Source: Planctomycetaceae bacterium (GTDB lineage: Bacteria > Planctomycetota > Planctomycetia > Pirellulales > Thermoguttaceae). From it: DNA of 6,319 nucleotides. Positions 1-5,145 of the stretch are shown here, piece after piece; the stretch's first letter is position 1; each line of letters begins with the position of its first letter. The DNA is taken from contig JAITQV010000469.1 in the NCBI GenBank assembly GCA_031288765.1, positions 1 through 6,319 of the forward strand, read 5' to 3'. The notes beneath the pieces were generated by a model. It was given only the letters and a program-made list of their open reading frames with translations. It ran no database searches and was not told the DNA's origin. A program made the position numbers and the translations under genes.

Positions 1-288
1 ATCGGCACAAAACCGGTAACAGGAAAACTTTGGTTGATTCTTGGTCTGGCTGCCAATGAATCGGCTAAGGACGCCGTTCTTTCCGCAACTCTTAACGGTA
101 AAAACATCAAACCGGTTGACGATGCCGAACTCAAAGGATTTAGTGGAGATGTTGCCCGTGTATTGCGGTTTGATTGTCCGCTGGAAGCGGCAAAAGACGG
201 AACAAATAATGTTACCGTTAGCCGAAATTCGGGAACTCTGCAAAAAATCGTTTGGGTCGAACTAAAAATAGAACCGGACGGAAAATAA
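1..288 (+). CDS. 3' end of a gene of unknown function with a beta-sandwich-like C-terminal tail
   Basis: The reading frame is open from the first base of the window to a TAA at 286-288, so this is the last ~95 residues of a longer protein. A TTG at 34 is in frame, but the frame continues upstream of it without a stop (IGTKPVTGKLW precedes it), so it is not a believable start. The visible part alternates short hydrophobic strands with turns (LWLILGLAAN, VARVLRFDCPLEAAKDG, LQKIVWVELKIEPDGK). That pattern, with a strand-turn-strand ending in WVELKI, resembles the small C-terminal beta-sandwich domains seen on secreted planctomycete enzymes such as glycoside hydrolases. This is pattern similarity only; the catalytic part lies outside the window and the function cannot be named. 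No transmembrane segment or cell-wall anchor is visible at the C-terminus. Confidence 0.7.
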   Translation: MGTKPVTGKLWLILGLAANESAKDAVLSATLNGKNIKPVDDAELKGFSGDVARVLRFDCPLEAAKDGTNNVTVSRNSGTLQKIVWVELKIEPDGK

Positions 289-315
289 TGTAATACAATG
301 TAATACAATACAATG
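287..315. repeat. Short AT-rich direct repeats (TAATACAATG family)
   Basis: Immediately after the stop codon of the first gene, TAATACAATG (291-300) is followed by TAATACAATA (301-310) and CAATG (311-315). The unit is about 10 bp with a 5-bp sub-period (ACAAT). It looks like simple slippage-type repetition in non-coding DNA. No function is evident. Confidence 0.5.
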
Positions 316-362
316 TAGGGAAGTTCTTGTCTATTTTATTAATCGCAGAGAACACAGGAGAG

Positions 363-401
363 AAGTCCGCAGATGGCGCAGATTTTTACAGATGCGGACT
401 T
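363..401. repeat. 9-bp perfect inverted repeat built of CGCAGA-like motifs
   Basis: AAGTCCGCA at 363-371 is the exact reverse complement of TGCGGACTT at 393-401, with a 21-nt loop. Around and inside it the motif CGCAGA recurs (about 345-350, 369-374 and 377-382) with a related ACAGA copy near 388-392. A T-rich tract ending in a run of T at about 415-421 lies 12-14 nt beyond the right arm. It could be a transcription terminator for the gene ending at 288, but the T-run is too far from the stem for a classical intrinsic terminator. Interspersed CGCAGA-rich repeats are common in some bacterial genomes, so it may instead be one of those. Confidence 0.45.
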
Positions 402-568
402 TCGCAAATGTTCTGTTTTTTATCGACCCTATTACACCATTTTTTAATAAAGACAAAACAAATAAAAAATTGGTAATATTTCAACGGTTTTATTTTTTTC
501 CGGCAGACAACCACACGAAAACCGGTTGCCTGTCGGCTTTTCCTTTACAAAACCACAGAAAATTAACC

Positions 569-859
569 ATGAACCCCAAAAAATTTCAAAAAATGTCATA
601 CGACAATTACCAATTGTCACACGACAATCGCCGGTTGTCACACGACAATCGCCGGTTGCCATACGACAATCGCCGGCTGTCATACGACAATTGCCGATTG
701 TCGCACGACAATTGCCGGCTGTCACACGACAATCGCCGGTTGCCAAACGACAATTGCCGGTTGTCATACGACAATTGCCGGTTGTCATACGACAATTGCC
801 GGTTGTCACACGACAATTGCCGATTGTCGCACGACATTTTTAGCATTTTGCACGTCTGA
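569..859 (+). CDS. Doubtful ORF reading through the 21-bp array (heptapeptide repeats)
   Basis: An ATG at 569 opens a 96-residue frame that crosses the whole 21-bp array and stops after it. The same frame is open back to an ATG at 392. The product would start MNPKKFQKMSYDN and consist mostly of a heptapeptide of the form S-(Y/H)-D-N-(C/R)-R-L, then end DIFSILHV. Because the unit is a multiple of three and lacks stops, the array is open in several frames on both strands, so openness here is weak evidence for coding. No Shine-Dalgarno sequence precedes 569, there is no signal peptide, and the DNA-level dyad explains the conservation better. I list it only because a repeat protein cannot be excluded. 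Confidence 0.12.
   Translation: MNPKKFQKMSYDNYQLSHDNRRLSHDNRRLPYDNRRLSYDNCRLSHDNCRLSHDNRRLPNDNCRLSYDNCRLSYDNCRLSHDNCRLSHDIFSILHV
597..836. repeat. Tandem array of 21-bp units, each carrying a small dyad
   Basis: Eleven complete 21-bp units run without interruption from 597 to 827, and a twelfth (828-836) decays after CGCACGACA. Each unit has a 17-nt core of the form GACAA-YYGCCGR-TTGTC and a 4-nt linker (ACAC, ATAC, GCAC or AAAC). The first core (602-618) is a perfect 7-bp palindrome around an ACC loop; later cores keep a GCC loop. Nearly all differences are transitions. Those at stem positions 6 and 7 keep Watson-Crick or G-U pairing on the plus strand, whereas a few others (TTGCC or CTGTC arms) break one pair. 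The linker can also serve as a loop, because TTGTC and GACAA flank it, so a second folding register exists. The period is two turns of B-DNA, which would place all dyads on one helical face. There are no spacers, so this is not a CRISPR array. Function unknown. Confidence 0.95.
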
Positions 860-1078
860 ATGCTTCAAAAAGATACAAATTCGACCAAAATCGCTGCAAA
901 ATGAAACATTCGGCGGAATAATTGCAAAAATTCTAACTCTCAAAGAAACAAATTTTCTGATAAAAACAACAAGAACTATTTATAGATGACTGAATAGACA
1001 CAATAAATAACCAAATAAATACGTATTTTTAAGTCGGCGAAAAGGTCTATTAACCCTACAAAACAGAAAATTATCAGT
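837..1078. other. AT-rich gene-free stretch
   Basis: Between the 21-bp array and the 16-bp repeat I find no open frame of useful length on either strand, no tRNA-like cloverleaf and no convincing promoter pair. The sequence is conspicuously A/T-rich with many A-runs (for example around 946-1020). It could simply be the leader side of the methyltransferase gene. Confidence 0.5.
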
Positions 1079-1121
1079 TATAATTCATTACCATTATAAT
1101 TCATTACCATAATTCACTACC
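1079..1121. repeat. 16-bp tandem repeat, two exact copies plus a partial copy
   Basis: TATAATTCATTACCAT occurs exactly at 1079-1094 and again at 1095-1110. It is followed by an 11-bp partial copy with one change (AATTCACTACC, 1111-1121). It lies about 90 bp upstream of the methyltransferase start. The TATAAT inside each unit matches a -10 hexamer, but no well-spaced -35 element accompanies it, so promoter function is only a possibility. Confidence 0.8.
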
Positions 1122-1134
1122 GAACCGATTAATT

Positions 1135-1168
1135 ATCCGGCAATTTGTGAAAAGTCAGCCGGATTTTT
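1135..1168 (+). terminator. Terminator-like hairpin with T-run upstream of the methyltransferase
   Basis: ATCCGGC (1135-1141) pairs exactly with GCCGGAT (1158-1164) around a 16-nt loop, and the right arm runs directly into TTTTT (1164-1168). On the plus strand this has the shape of a weak intrinsic terminator or attenuator. It sits 41 nt ahead of the methyltransferase ATG, so it could end readthrough from upstream or attenuate that gene. The stem is only 7 bp and the loop is long, so efficiency is doubtful. Confidence 0.4.
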
Positions 1169-1199
1169 CCAAAACGTTCAACATTCTACTATTATAAAT

Positions 1200-1203
1200 G
1201 GAG
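1200..1203 (+). promoter_or_regulatory. Shine-Dalgarno GGAG selecting the 1210 start
   Basis: GGAG at 1200-1203 is separated by 6 nt from the ATG at 1210, which is optimal spacing. The in-frame ATG at 1198 overlaps this element and has no ribosome binding site of its own, so 1210 is the better start. Confidence 0.65.
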
Positions 1204-1209
1204 ATTCCT

Positions 1210-2151
1210 ATGGCTAAGTTCCAAAAAATAATGCGGAAACTAAGAACATTCGTAAAAAAACTGACTCCTTACGGCATTATTGAATATTGCAATAGAAAAG
1301 AAAATGCCGTAAAAAGAACAACAAGAAGAAGCAGAAACCGTAAACAAAAAGAAATCGTCAACTACTTCAGAACTCTCGACAAAAATAATCAGGAACCGGA
1401 GGTCTTGGAAATAATCAATTACCTTCAAAATAACCCCTTTTCCGTTTTTCCCTACGACTACACGAAAAAATATATTCCCGACAACATCGATGTCTTTACG
1501 GATAAAAAATATAACATGTTGTATGTTCTCCACGAAAACAAAAGAATGTATTTTCCCAAAGGTTGGGAAGAAGATGAGGTTCAAAATTATTATAATCGTT
1601 TACTTATTGAGCAGGACGCCGATTCTCCGCACCGGTATGAGAGCGATTCCATCCGTGTGAACAACAGAGATATTCTTGCGGATATCGGCGCCGCCGAAGG
1701 TATCTTCGCCCTCGCCAATATCGAAAAATCAGAAAAAGTCTATTTGTTCGAATGTGATAACGATTGGATTAAAGCATTGGAAAAAACTTTCGAACCCTGG
1801 AAAGAAAAAATCACTCTTGTCAACAAATTTGTCTCCGACCACACAAAAGGAAATTCCATTACGTTGGACGATTACCTGAACGGGAAAGATATCAATTTCA
1901 TCAAAGCAGATATCGAAGGCGATGAAACCCGTCTGTTAAAAGGAGCAAAAAAAACACTCGCAAGAATGGAAAAACTTCAGATGGTACTCTGCACTTACCA
2001 CAAAGAAAAAGACGCCGAAGAATTACAACAAGAATTGACACGCCAAAACTTCCGAACCGAATTCTCAAAACGTTATATGCTTTTTATCTATGACCCCGAA
2101 TTACAAAAACCGTACTTGCGGCGAGGAATTGTCCGAGCATCGAAATTCTGA
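1210..2151 (+). CDS. FkbM-family SAM-dependent methyltransferase
   Basis: The gene encodes 313 residues and resembles FkbM-type (Methyltransf_21) methyltransferases, which transfer a methyl group from S-adenosylmethionine, typically to sugar or polyketide hydroxyls and often during surface glycan synthesis. The SAM-binding glycine motif is at residues 157-164 (LADIGAAEG region). The acidic residue that would contact the SAM ribose is E181 in VYLFECD. The FkbM signature FIKADIEGDE is at 230-239, preceded by SITLDDYL (216-223), and the C-terminal TYHKEKDAEEL block (262-272) is also typical. The first ~50 residues are strongly basic (RTTRRSRNRKQK) and probably not part of the catalytic fold; no signal peptide or membrane segment is evident, so a cytoplasmic location is likely. 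There is no glycosyltransferase neighbour in the window, so the substrate cannot be inferred. The start at 1210 is chosen over 1198 on the ribosome binding site. Confidence 0.85.
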   Translation: MAKFQKIMRKLRTFVKKLTPYGIIEYCNRKENAVKRTTRRSRNRKQKEIVNYFRTLDKNNQEPEVLEIINYLQNNPFSVFPYDYTKKYIPDNIDVFTDKKYNMLYVLHENKRMYFPKGWEEDEVQNYYNRLLIEQDADSPHRYESDSIRVNNRDILADIGAAEGIFALANIEKSEKVYLFECDNDWIKALEKTFEPWKEKITLVNKFVSDHTKGNSITLDDYLNGKDINFIKADIEGDETRLLKGAKKTLARMEKLQMVLCTYHKEKDAEELQQELTRQNFRTEFSKRYMLFIYDPELQKPYLRRGIVRASKF

Positions 2152-2188
2152 CGCCAACCCATAAGATATTTTGTTTTGCTCTTGTCCC

Positions 2189-2218
2189 CGACGGAAAAAA
2201 TCGGTATTCTTCCCGTCG
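2189..2218. repeat. 6-bp inverted repeat downstream of the methyltransferase
   Basis: CGACGG (2189-2194) pairs with CCGTCG (2213-2218) across an 18-nt loop, 37 bp after the methyltransferase stop. The right arm is followed by CCCCAACCC rather than a T-run, so it is a weak terminator candidate at best. The rest of the gap 2152-2383 holds A/T tracts and nothing else that I can identify. Confidence 0.25.
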
Positions 2219-2383
2219 CCCCAACCCAAAAAATAGAACAAACGTTTTTTTAACAAAATTTCCGTGAACGGTTTCGATTAAAAAAAATTCATTCAAGAGG
2301 CGATTGGGGTTATTATCCTTAAATTTATCCCTAAATAGACGGGCAATGTTCGTTCTCCCGAAATATCATTGGTTTGACACAAT

Positions 2384-3091
2384 ATGAAACGGCAATACTT
2401 CCTTCCGTACTTTCTTTTTGTTTTGGTTCTGTGTTTTTGCGGCGGCTGCACGTCCTACAACAAAAACTCCGAAGGATTACGCTATCTCGGTCAAGCCCGA
2501 TACAATGAAGCGAAAACCGCGTTCGAAGCGGCATTGAAGGCGGAACCGAATAACGCGGATACGTATTACAATCTTGCGGCAACTTATCATCAATCGGGAA
2601 AAATTTCCTTGCAATCCGGTCAGTCGGCAGATGCTCAATTGCAGTATGACCAAGCCCTTCGGAATTACCAACTCGCCCTCACTTATAACCCCAATCACAC
2701 CGAAGCCCACCGCGGTTTGGCGGTTCTTTATATGGAAACACAAAATGCCGAAGCGGCTTTTAAGCTGCTTATTGACTGGTACAACACCAATGTTACCTCA
2801 ACAGAACCGAAAATCGAATTGGCAAGACTTTATCAGGAATACGCTCAAATCTGTCAATTACAAAACCGGACGGATATGGCAAAGGAATATTTGGATTCGG
2901 CGGTGAAGATGCTGCAATTGGTGTTGGTTGCGGAGCCGGACAATTACCGTGCGCTCCGTGCTGTCGGGTACATAAAAGAGCAAAACGGCGATTTACAAGG
3001 AGCAGTCGCTGATTATCAACATTCGTTCCGGTCAAACCCGCAACAAAAAGATCTTGAAAACAGAATTACCGTTCTCTTGCAAGGAAAATAA
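2384..3091 (+). CDS. TPR-repeat lipoprotein
   Basis: The gene encodes 235 residues. The N-terminus is a lipoprotein signal peptide: basic MKRQ, a hydrophobic core FLPYFLFVLVLCFCGG, and a cysteine at residue 22 preceded by C-G-G, an acceptable if not classical lipobox. The mature protein should be lipid-anchored in a membrane facing the periplasm. From residue 30 onward it is helical with tetratricopeptide repeats: one at about 30-57 (LRYLGQARYNEAKTAFEAAL, ending KAEPNN), a second at about 58-105, one near 106-135 (EAHRGLAVLYMETQNAEAAF) and a C-terminal pair at about 145-220 ending in AVADYQHSFRSNPQ. TPRs mediate protein-protein contacts, so a scaffold or assembly role is likely, but no partner is visible. 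There is no Shine-Dalgarno sequence before the ATG. Only 36 bp separate it from tilS, so the two may be co-transcribed. Confidence 0.85.
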   Translation: MKRQYFLPYFLFVLVLCFCGGCTSYNKNSEGLRYLGQARYNEAKTAFEAALKAEPNNADTYYNLAATYHQSGKISLQSGQSADAQLQYDQALRNYQLALTYNPNHTEAHRGLAVLYMETQNAEAAFKLLIDWYNTNVTSTEPKIELARLYQEYAQICQLQNRTDMAKEYLDSAVKMLQLVLVAEPDNYRALRAVGYIKEQNGDLQGAVADYQHSFRSNPQQKDLENRITVLLQGK

Positions 3092-3127
3092 TGAGTATTT
3101 TTTGAATTTGTTTTTCCTTTTCGGATT

Positions 3128-4225
3128 ATGAACCGGCTCACACAAAAAAATCCCGCAACAACATTGCCGATAACATTGCCGATAACACTGCCGACAACAC
3201 TGTCGGTAACTTATCCGGTAACTCATTGGTTGGAACACGGCATTTTGGCGGCTGTTTCCGGCGGCGCCGACAGTATGGCGCTGTTGCACTTTTTGGCTTT
3301 GCACGAATCCGGCGTCAAACGTCTGGCGGCGGCACACATCAATCATTGTTTACGCGGCAAAGAATCCGATGCCGATGCGGATTTTGTACGGCAATCTGTT
3401 GCCGGTTACGGGCTGCGGTATTTCGAACACCGGATTGCCCGTGAAGAATGGAACACCGGCAAACACGCCGGACTCGAAGCCGCCGCACGGAATATCCGTT
3501 ATGAGTTTTTAACCCGGACAGCGGAACAAATCGGGTTTCGTTATGTTGCAACCGCACATACTGCGGACGACCAAACGGAAACCGTATTACATCGTCTGAT
3601 TCGCGGCACGGGTATTTCGGGGCTTGCCGGAATTGCCGGAATCCGCCAACTCAATCCGGCGGTAACTCTTATTCGTCCGCTGCTTGACGTCCGCCGTTGT
3701 GATATTATCGCTTATCTTGAAAAACTCGGTAAACCGTTCAAAACAGATTCGACAAATTCAGAGAACAATTTCACACGGAACCGGATACGCAATCTGTTGC
3801 TTCCGATACTTCGGAAGGAGTTTAATCCGAAAGTCGATGAAGCGGTTGAACGTTTTGCCCGTCTTGCGGCGGAAAACGAGGAAGTTCTTGACGAGTTGAT
3901 TGACGGGATATTTGAAAATGTAATCCTCCGCCAAACCCCCAACGAAATAATACTCGATGCTGCAAAATTACAATCCCGCCAAACACCAACACTTCGGGAA
4001 TTTTTCATTCGGCTTTGGAAACGCAACGGTTGGTCGTTACGGCATCTGGGTTTGGAACAATGGAATTTGTTTGTTGATTTTTTTCGTTTGGGAACAGGGC
4101 GTTATGAAATGCGCGGTTCTATAATTGCCGAACATGACGGCAAACATGACAGCAAGCATGATAGCAAGCATGATAGCAAGCACTTTATCCTTCGGCGAGT
4201 CGCGGCAAACTTGGAAGTGCAATAG
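3128..4225 (+). CDS. tilS: tRNA(Ile)-lysidine synthetase TilS
   Basis: TilS uses ATP to attach lysine to C34 of the CAU-anticodon isoleucine tRNA in the cytoplasm, changing both its codon specificity (AUA) and its charging from Met to Ile. Conserved signatures are in order: the PP-loop SGGADS at residues 44-49, HINHCLRG at 70-77, EAAARNIRYEFL at 117-128, the ATAHTADDQTETVLHRL block from 141 followed by IRGTGISG, and DSTNSENNFTRNRIR at 207-221. A helical middle domain follows. At 365 residues it is shorter than the ~430-residue E. coli enzyme, as in TilS forms with a reduced C-terminal domain. Two regions are unusual. Residues 11-32 are a TLPI-type tetrapeptide repeat before the catalytic core, and residues 335-352 contain KHDS repeats inserted before the final strand FILRRV. 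No clear ribosome binding site precedes the ATG. The gene probably follows the TPR lipoprotein in one transcript. Confidence 0.95.
   Translation: MNRLTQKNPATTLPITLPITLPTTLSVTYPVTHWLEHGILAAVSGGADSMALLHFLALHESGVKRLAAAHINHCLRGKESDADADFVRQSVAGYGLRYFEHRIAREEWNTGKHAGLEAAARNIRYEFLTRTAEQIGFRYVATAHTADDQTETVLHRLIRGTGISGLAGIAGIRQLNPAVTLIRPLLDVRRCDIIAYLEKLGKPFKTDSTNSENNFTRNRIRNLLLPILRKEFNPKVDEAVERFARLAAENEEVLDELIDGIFENVILRQTPNEIILDAAKLQSRQTPTLREFFIRLWKRNGWSLRHLGLEQWNLFVDFFRLGTGRYEMRGSIIAEHDGKHDSKHDSKHDSKHFILRRVAANLEVQ
3158..3217 (+). repeat. 12-bp tandem repeat within the 5' end of tilS
   Basis: Five 12-bp units (3158-3169, 3170-3181, 3182-3193, 3194-3205, 3206-3217) follow the consensus RYAACAYTGCCG and decay towards the 3' side; a partial sixth follows. 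They translate to TTLP-ITLP-ITLP-TTLS-VTYP in the tilS frame. The segment also contains a perfect 6-bp dyad, CCGACA at 3191-3196 and TGTCGG at 3201-3206. Confidence 0.9.
4130..4177 (+). repeat. 12-bp tandem repeat within the 3' end of tilS
   Basis: Four 12-bp units (4130-4141, 4142-4153, 4154-4165, 4166-4177) encode EHDG, KHDS, KHDS, KHDS. The last two are identical at DNA level, and the next codons (KHFI) keep the beginning of the unit. The gradient from a degenerate first unit to identical last ones suggests recent duplication by slippage. Confidence 0.9.
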
Positions 4226-4892
4226 TAAATTGTGTACCGCAATTCAATTCGCTTTGTACGGCGATTCGTCCGCCGTGAGCCTGAATAATTTTGCGTGTTG
4301 TTGCCAACCCCAGACCGCTTCCGCCGCGTTTGGTTGAGAAAAAAGCATCGTAAAGATGTTTCAACGTCTTTTCGTCAATTCCGAAACCGGTATCGATCAA
4401 ATCGACAGCGATTTCATTTCCGCCGGAGCGTGTTCGGATGACGAGTTGTCCGCCGTCCGGCATGGCTTGTTGGGCGTTAAGAACCAGGTTCAGCAACGCC
4501 CGATGAAAGGAACGCCGATCCAATAATACGGTTGGCAAATCGCTTGCCAGATAGGCGATTATTTCGATTTTGGATTCTTCGGCTTTGGGGCGGAAAAATT
4601 CAATGAGTTCACGGATTTCGCGATTAACATCACTGGGTTGGAGTTCGAGGTTGTGGGCGCGGGCGAAGTTGAGGAAATCGTTGAGGAGTTCTTCCAACCG
4701 GCTGCATTCACGTTGAACCACTTCGATTTTCCGAAGTGCGCGGCGGCTTTGGGGCAGATCGACATTTTCGAGGTCTTCTGCCAAGAGTTCCATATTTAGC
4801 CGGATAGTGGAGAGCGGGTTTTTGATTTCATGTGCCAATCCTCCGGCTAATCGGGCAATTTCGGCGTATTGTTCTTGAAGTTGTTGGTTGAT
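4185..4892 (-). CDS. Histidine kinase catalytic core without sensor domain; start codon uncertain
   Basis: The frame encodes a complete kinase core of a two-component system, about 235 residues if read from the ATC at 4890-4892. With that numbering the phosphoacceptor H21 lies in GGLAHEIKNPLS. The N box (LVLNAQQAM) has N139, the G1 box DTGFGID is at 167-173, the F box FFSTK at 184-188 and the G2 box GGSGLGLA at 190-197. It would autophosphorylate from ATP and pass the phosphate to a response regulator; none is in the window. There is no membrane segment or PAS/HAMP domain, so it should be cytoplasmic. The in-frame stop is at 4935-4937, and between it and the H box there is no ATG, GTG or TTG; the first TTG (4836-4838) lies inside the conserved motif. 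GGGAG at 4899-4903 is 6 nt ahead of the ATC. A mutated start, frameshift or 5' truncation is also possible. The 3' end overlaps tilS tail to tail by 41 bp. Confidence 0.8.
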   Translation of the reverse strand: MNQQLQEQYAEIARLAGGLAHEIKNPLSTIRLNMELLAEDLENVDLPQSRRALRKIEVVQRECSRLEELLNDFLNFARAHNLELQPSDVNREIRELIEFFRPKAEESKIEIIAYLASDLPTVLLDRRSFHRALLNLVLNAQQAMPDGGQLVIRTRSGGNEIAVDLIDTGFGIDEKTLKHLYDAFFSTKRGGSGLGLATTRKIIQAHGGRIAVQSELNCGTQFTIALPSLPRLAEG

Positions 4893-4898
4893 GGCGGA

Positions 4899-4903
4899 CT
4901 CCC
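4899..4903 (-). promoter_or_regulatory. Possible Shine-Dalgarno GGGAG for the histidine kinase
   Basis: Read on the minus strand, GGGAG (4903 down to 4899) is followed by 6 nt and then the in-frame ATC codon at 4892-4890. Position and spacing are those of a normal ribosome binding site. It supports initiation at this point even though ATC is a very rare start codon. Confidence 0.35.
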
Positions 4904-4945
4904 GAAAACAATCAATTTTAAGCGGTTCAATCGATTACAAAACAA

Positions 4946-4967
4946 TATGCCGAACATTTTCGGCATA
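4946..4967. repeat. 9-bp perfect inverted repeat upstream of the histidine kinase
   Basis: TATGCCGAA (4946-4954) pairs exactly with TTCGGCATA (4959-4967) around the 4-nt loop CATT. It lies about 54 bp ahead of the likely kinase start and is followed on the minus strand by ATTGTTTTG. It may be an operator, or a weak terminator for transcription coming from nagB. Confidence 0.55.
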
Positions 4968-5056
4968 ATAACGAATTACTAAGATTGTAACTCAATCACA
5001 AAACAATTCAATACGTTCTTATGTGGTTTTTTAACAGGTATAAGCGTTTACGGCAA

Positions 5057-5076
5057 TTCCGTTCCCAAGAACGGAA
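5057..5076. repeat. 8-bp perfect inverted repeat between nagB and the kinase
   Basis: TTCCGTTC (5057-5064) pairs with GAACGGAA (5069-5076) around CCAA. On the minus strand no T-run follows; on the plus strand the downstream sequence is T-rich (CATTTTATGTTTTT), but no plus-strand gene ends here. Role unknown. Confidence 0.45.
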
Positions 5077-5102
5077 CTTTCATTTTATGTTTTTGGGATT
5101 GA

Positions 5103-5142
5103 AAAAAGAATAGAAAAAATGGAAAACGAAATTTTCCGAATT
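5103..5142 (-). terminator. nagB: Probable intrinsic terminator of nagB
   Basis: On the minus strand, 9 bp after the nagB stop codon, GGAAAA (5137-5132) pairs with TTTTCC (5126-5121) around a 5-nt loop. The flanking GAAAAA and TTTTTTC can lengthen the stem. The right arm runs into ATTTTTTC and, after a short break, a second T-run. The stem is AT-rich and therefore weak, but the T-tract and location fit Rho-independent termination. Confidence 0.5.
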
Positions 5143-5145
5143 TTT

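Noticed and set aside
34..288. TTG at 34 as the start of a complete 84-residue protein
   Set aside because: The same frame is open to the window edge with sensible sequence before the TTG, so this is the tail of a larger gene.
597..836. CRISPR array
   Set aside because: The 21-bp units are directly contiguous; only a 4-nt, nearly constant linker separates the dyads. There are no unique spacers and no cas genes.
444..846. Minus-strand proteins across the 21-bp array
   Set aside because: They are open only because the unit is stop-free and a multiple of three long; they have no ribosome binding site or recognisable domain.
1190..1198. TATTATAAA before the methyltransferase as a -10 box
   Set aside because: It would give a leader of only a few bases, lacking the GGAG site, and no -35 hexamer is correctly spaced.
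1198..1209. ATG at 1198 as the methyltransferase start
   Set aside because: It overlaps the GGAG that is ideally placed for the ATG at 1210 and has no ribosome binding site of its own.
2374..2379. TTGACA just before the TPR lipoprotein as its -35 box
   Set aside because: It lies 4 bp from the ATG, so transcription from it would start inside the gene; no start codon further in would keep the signal peptide.
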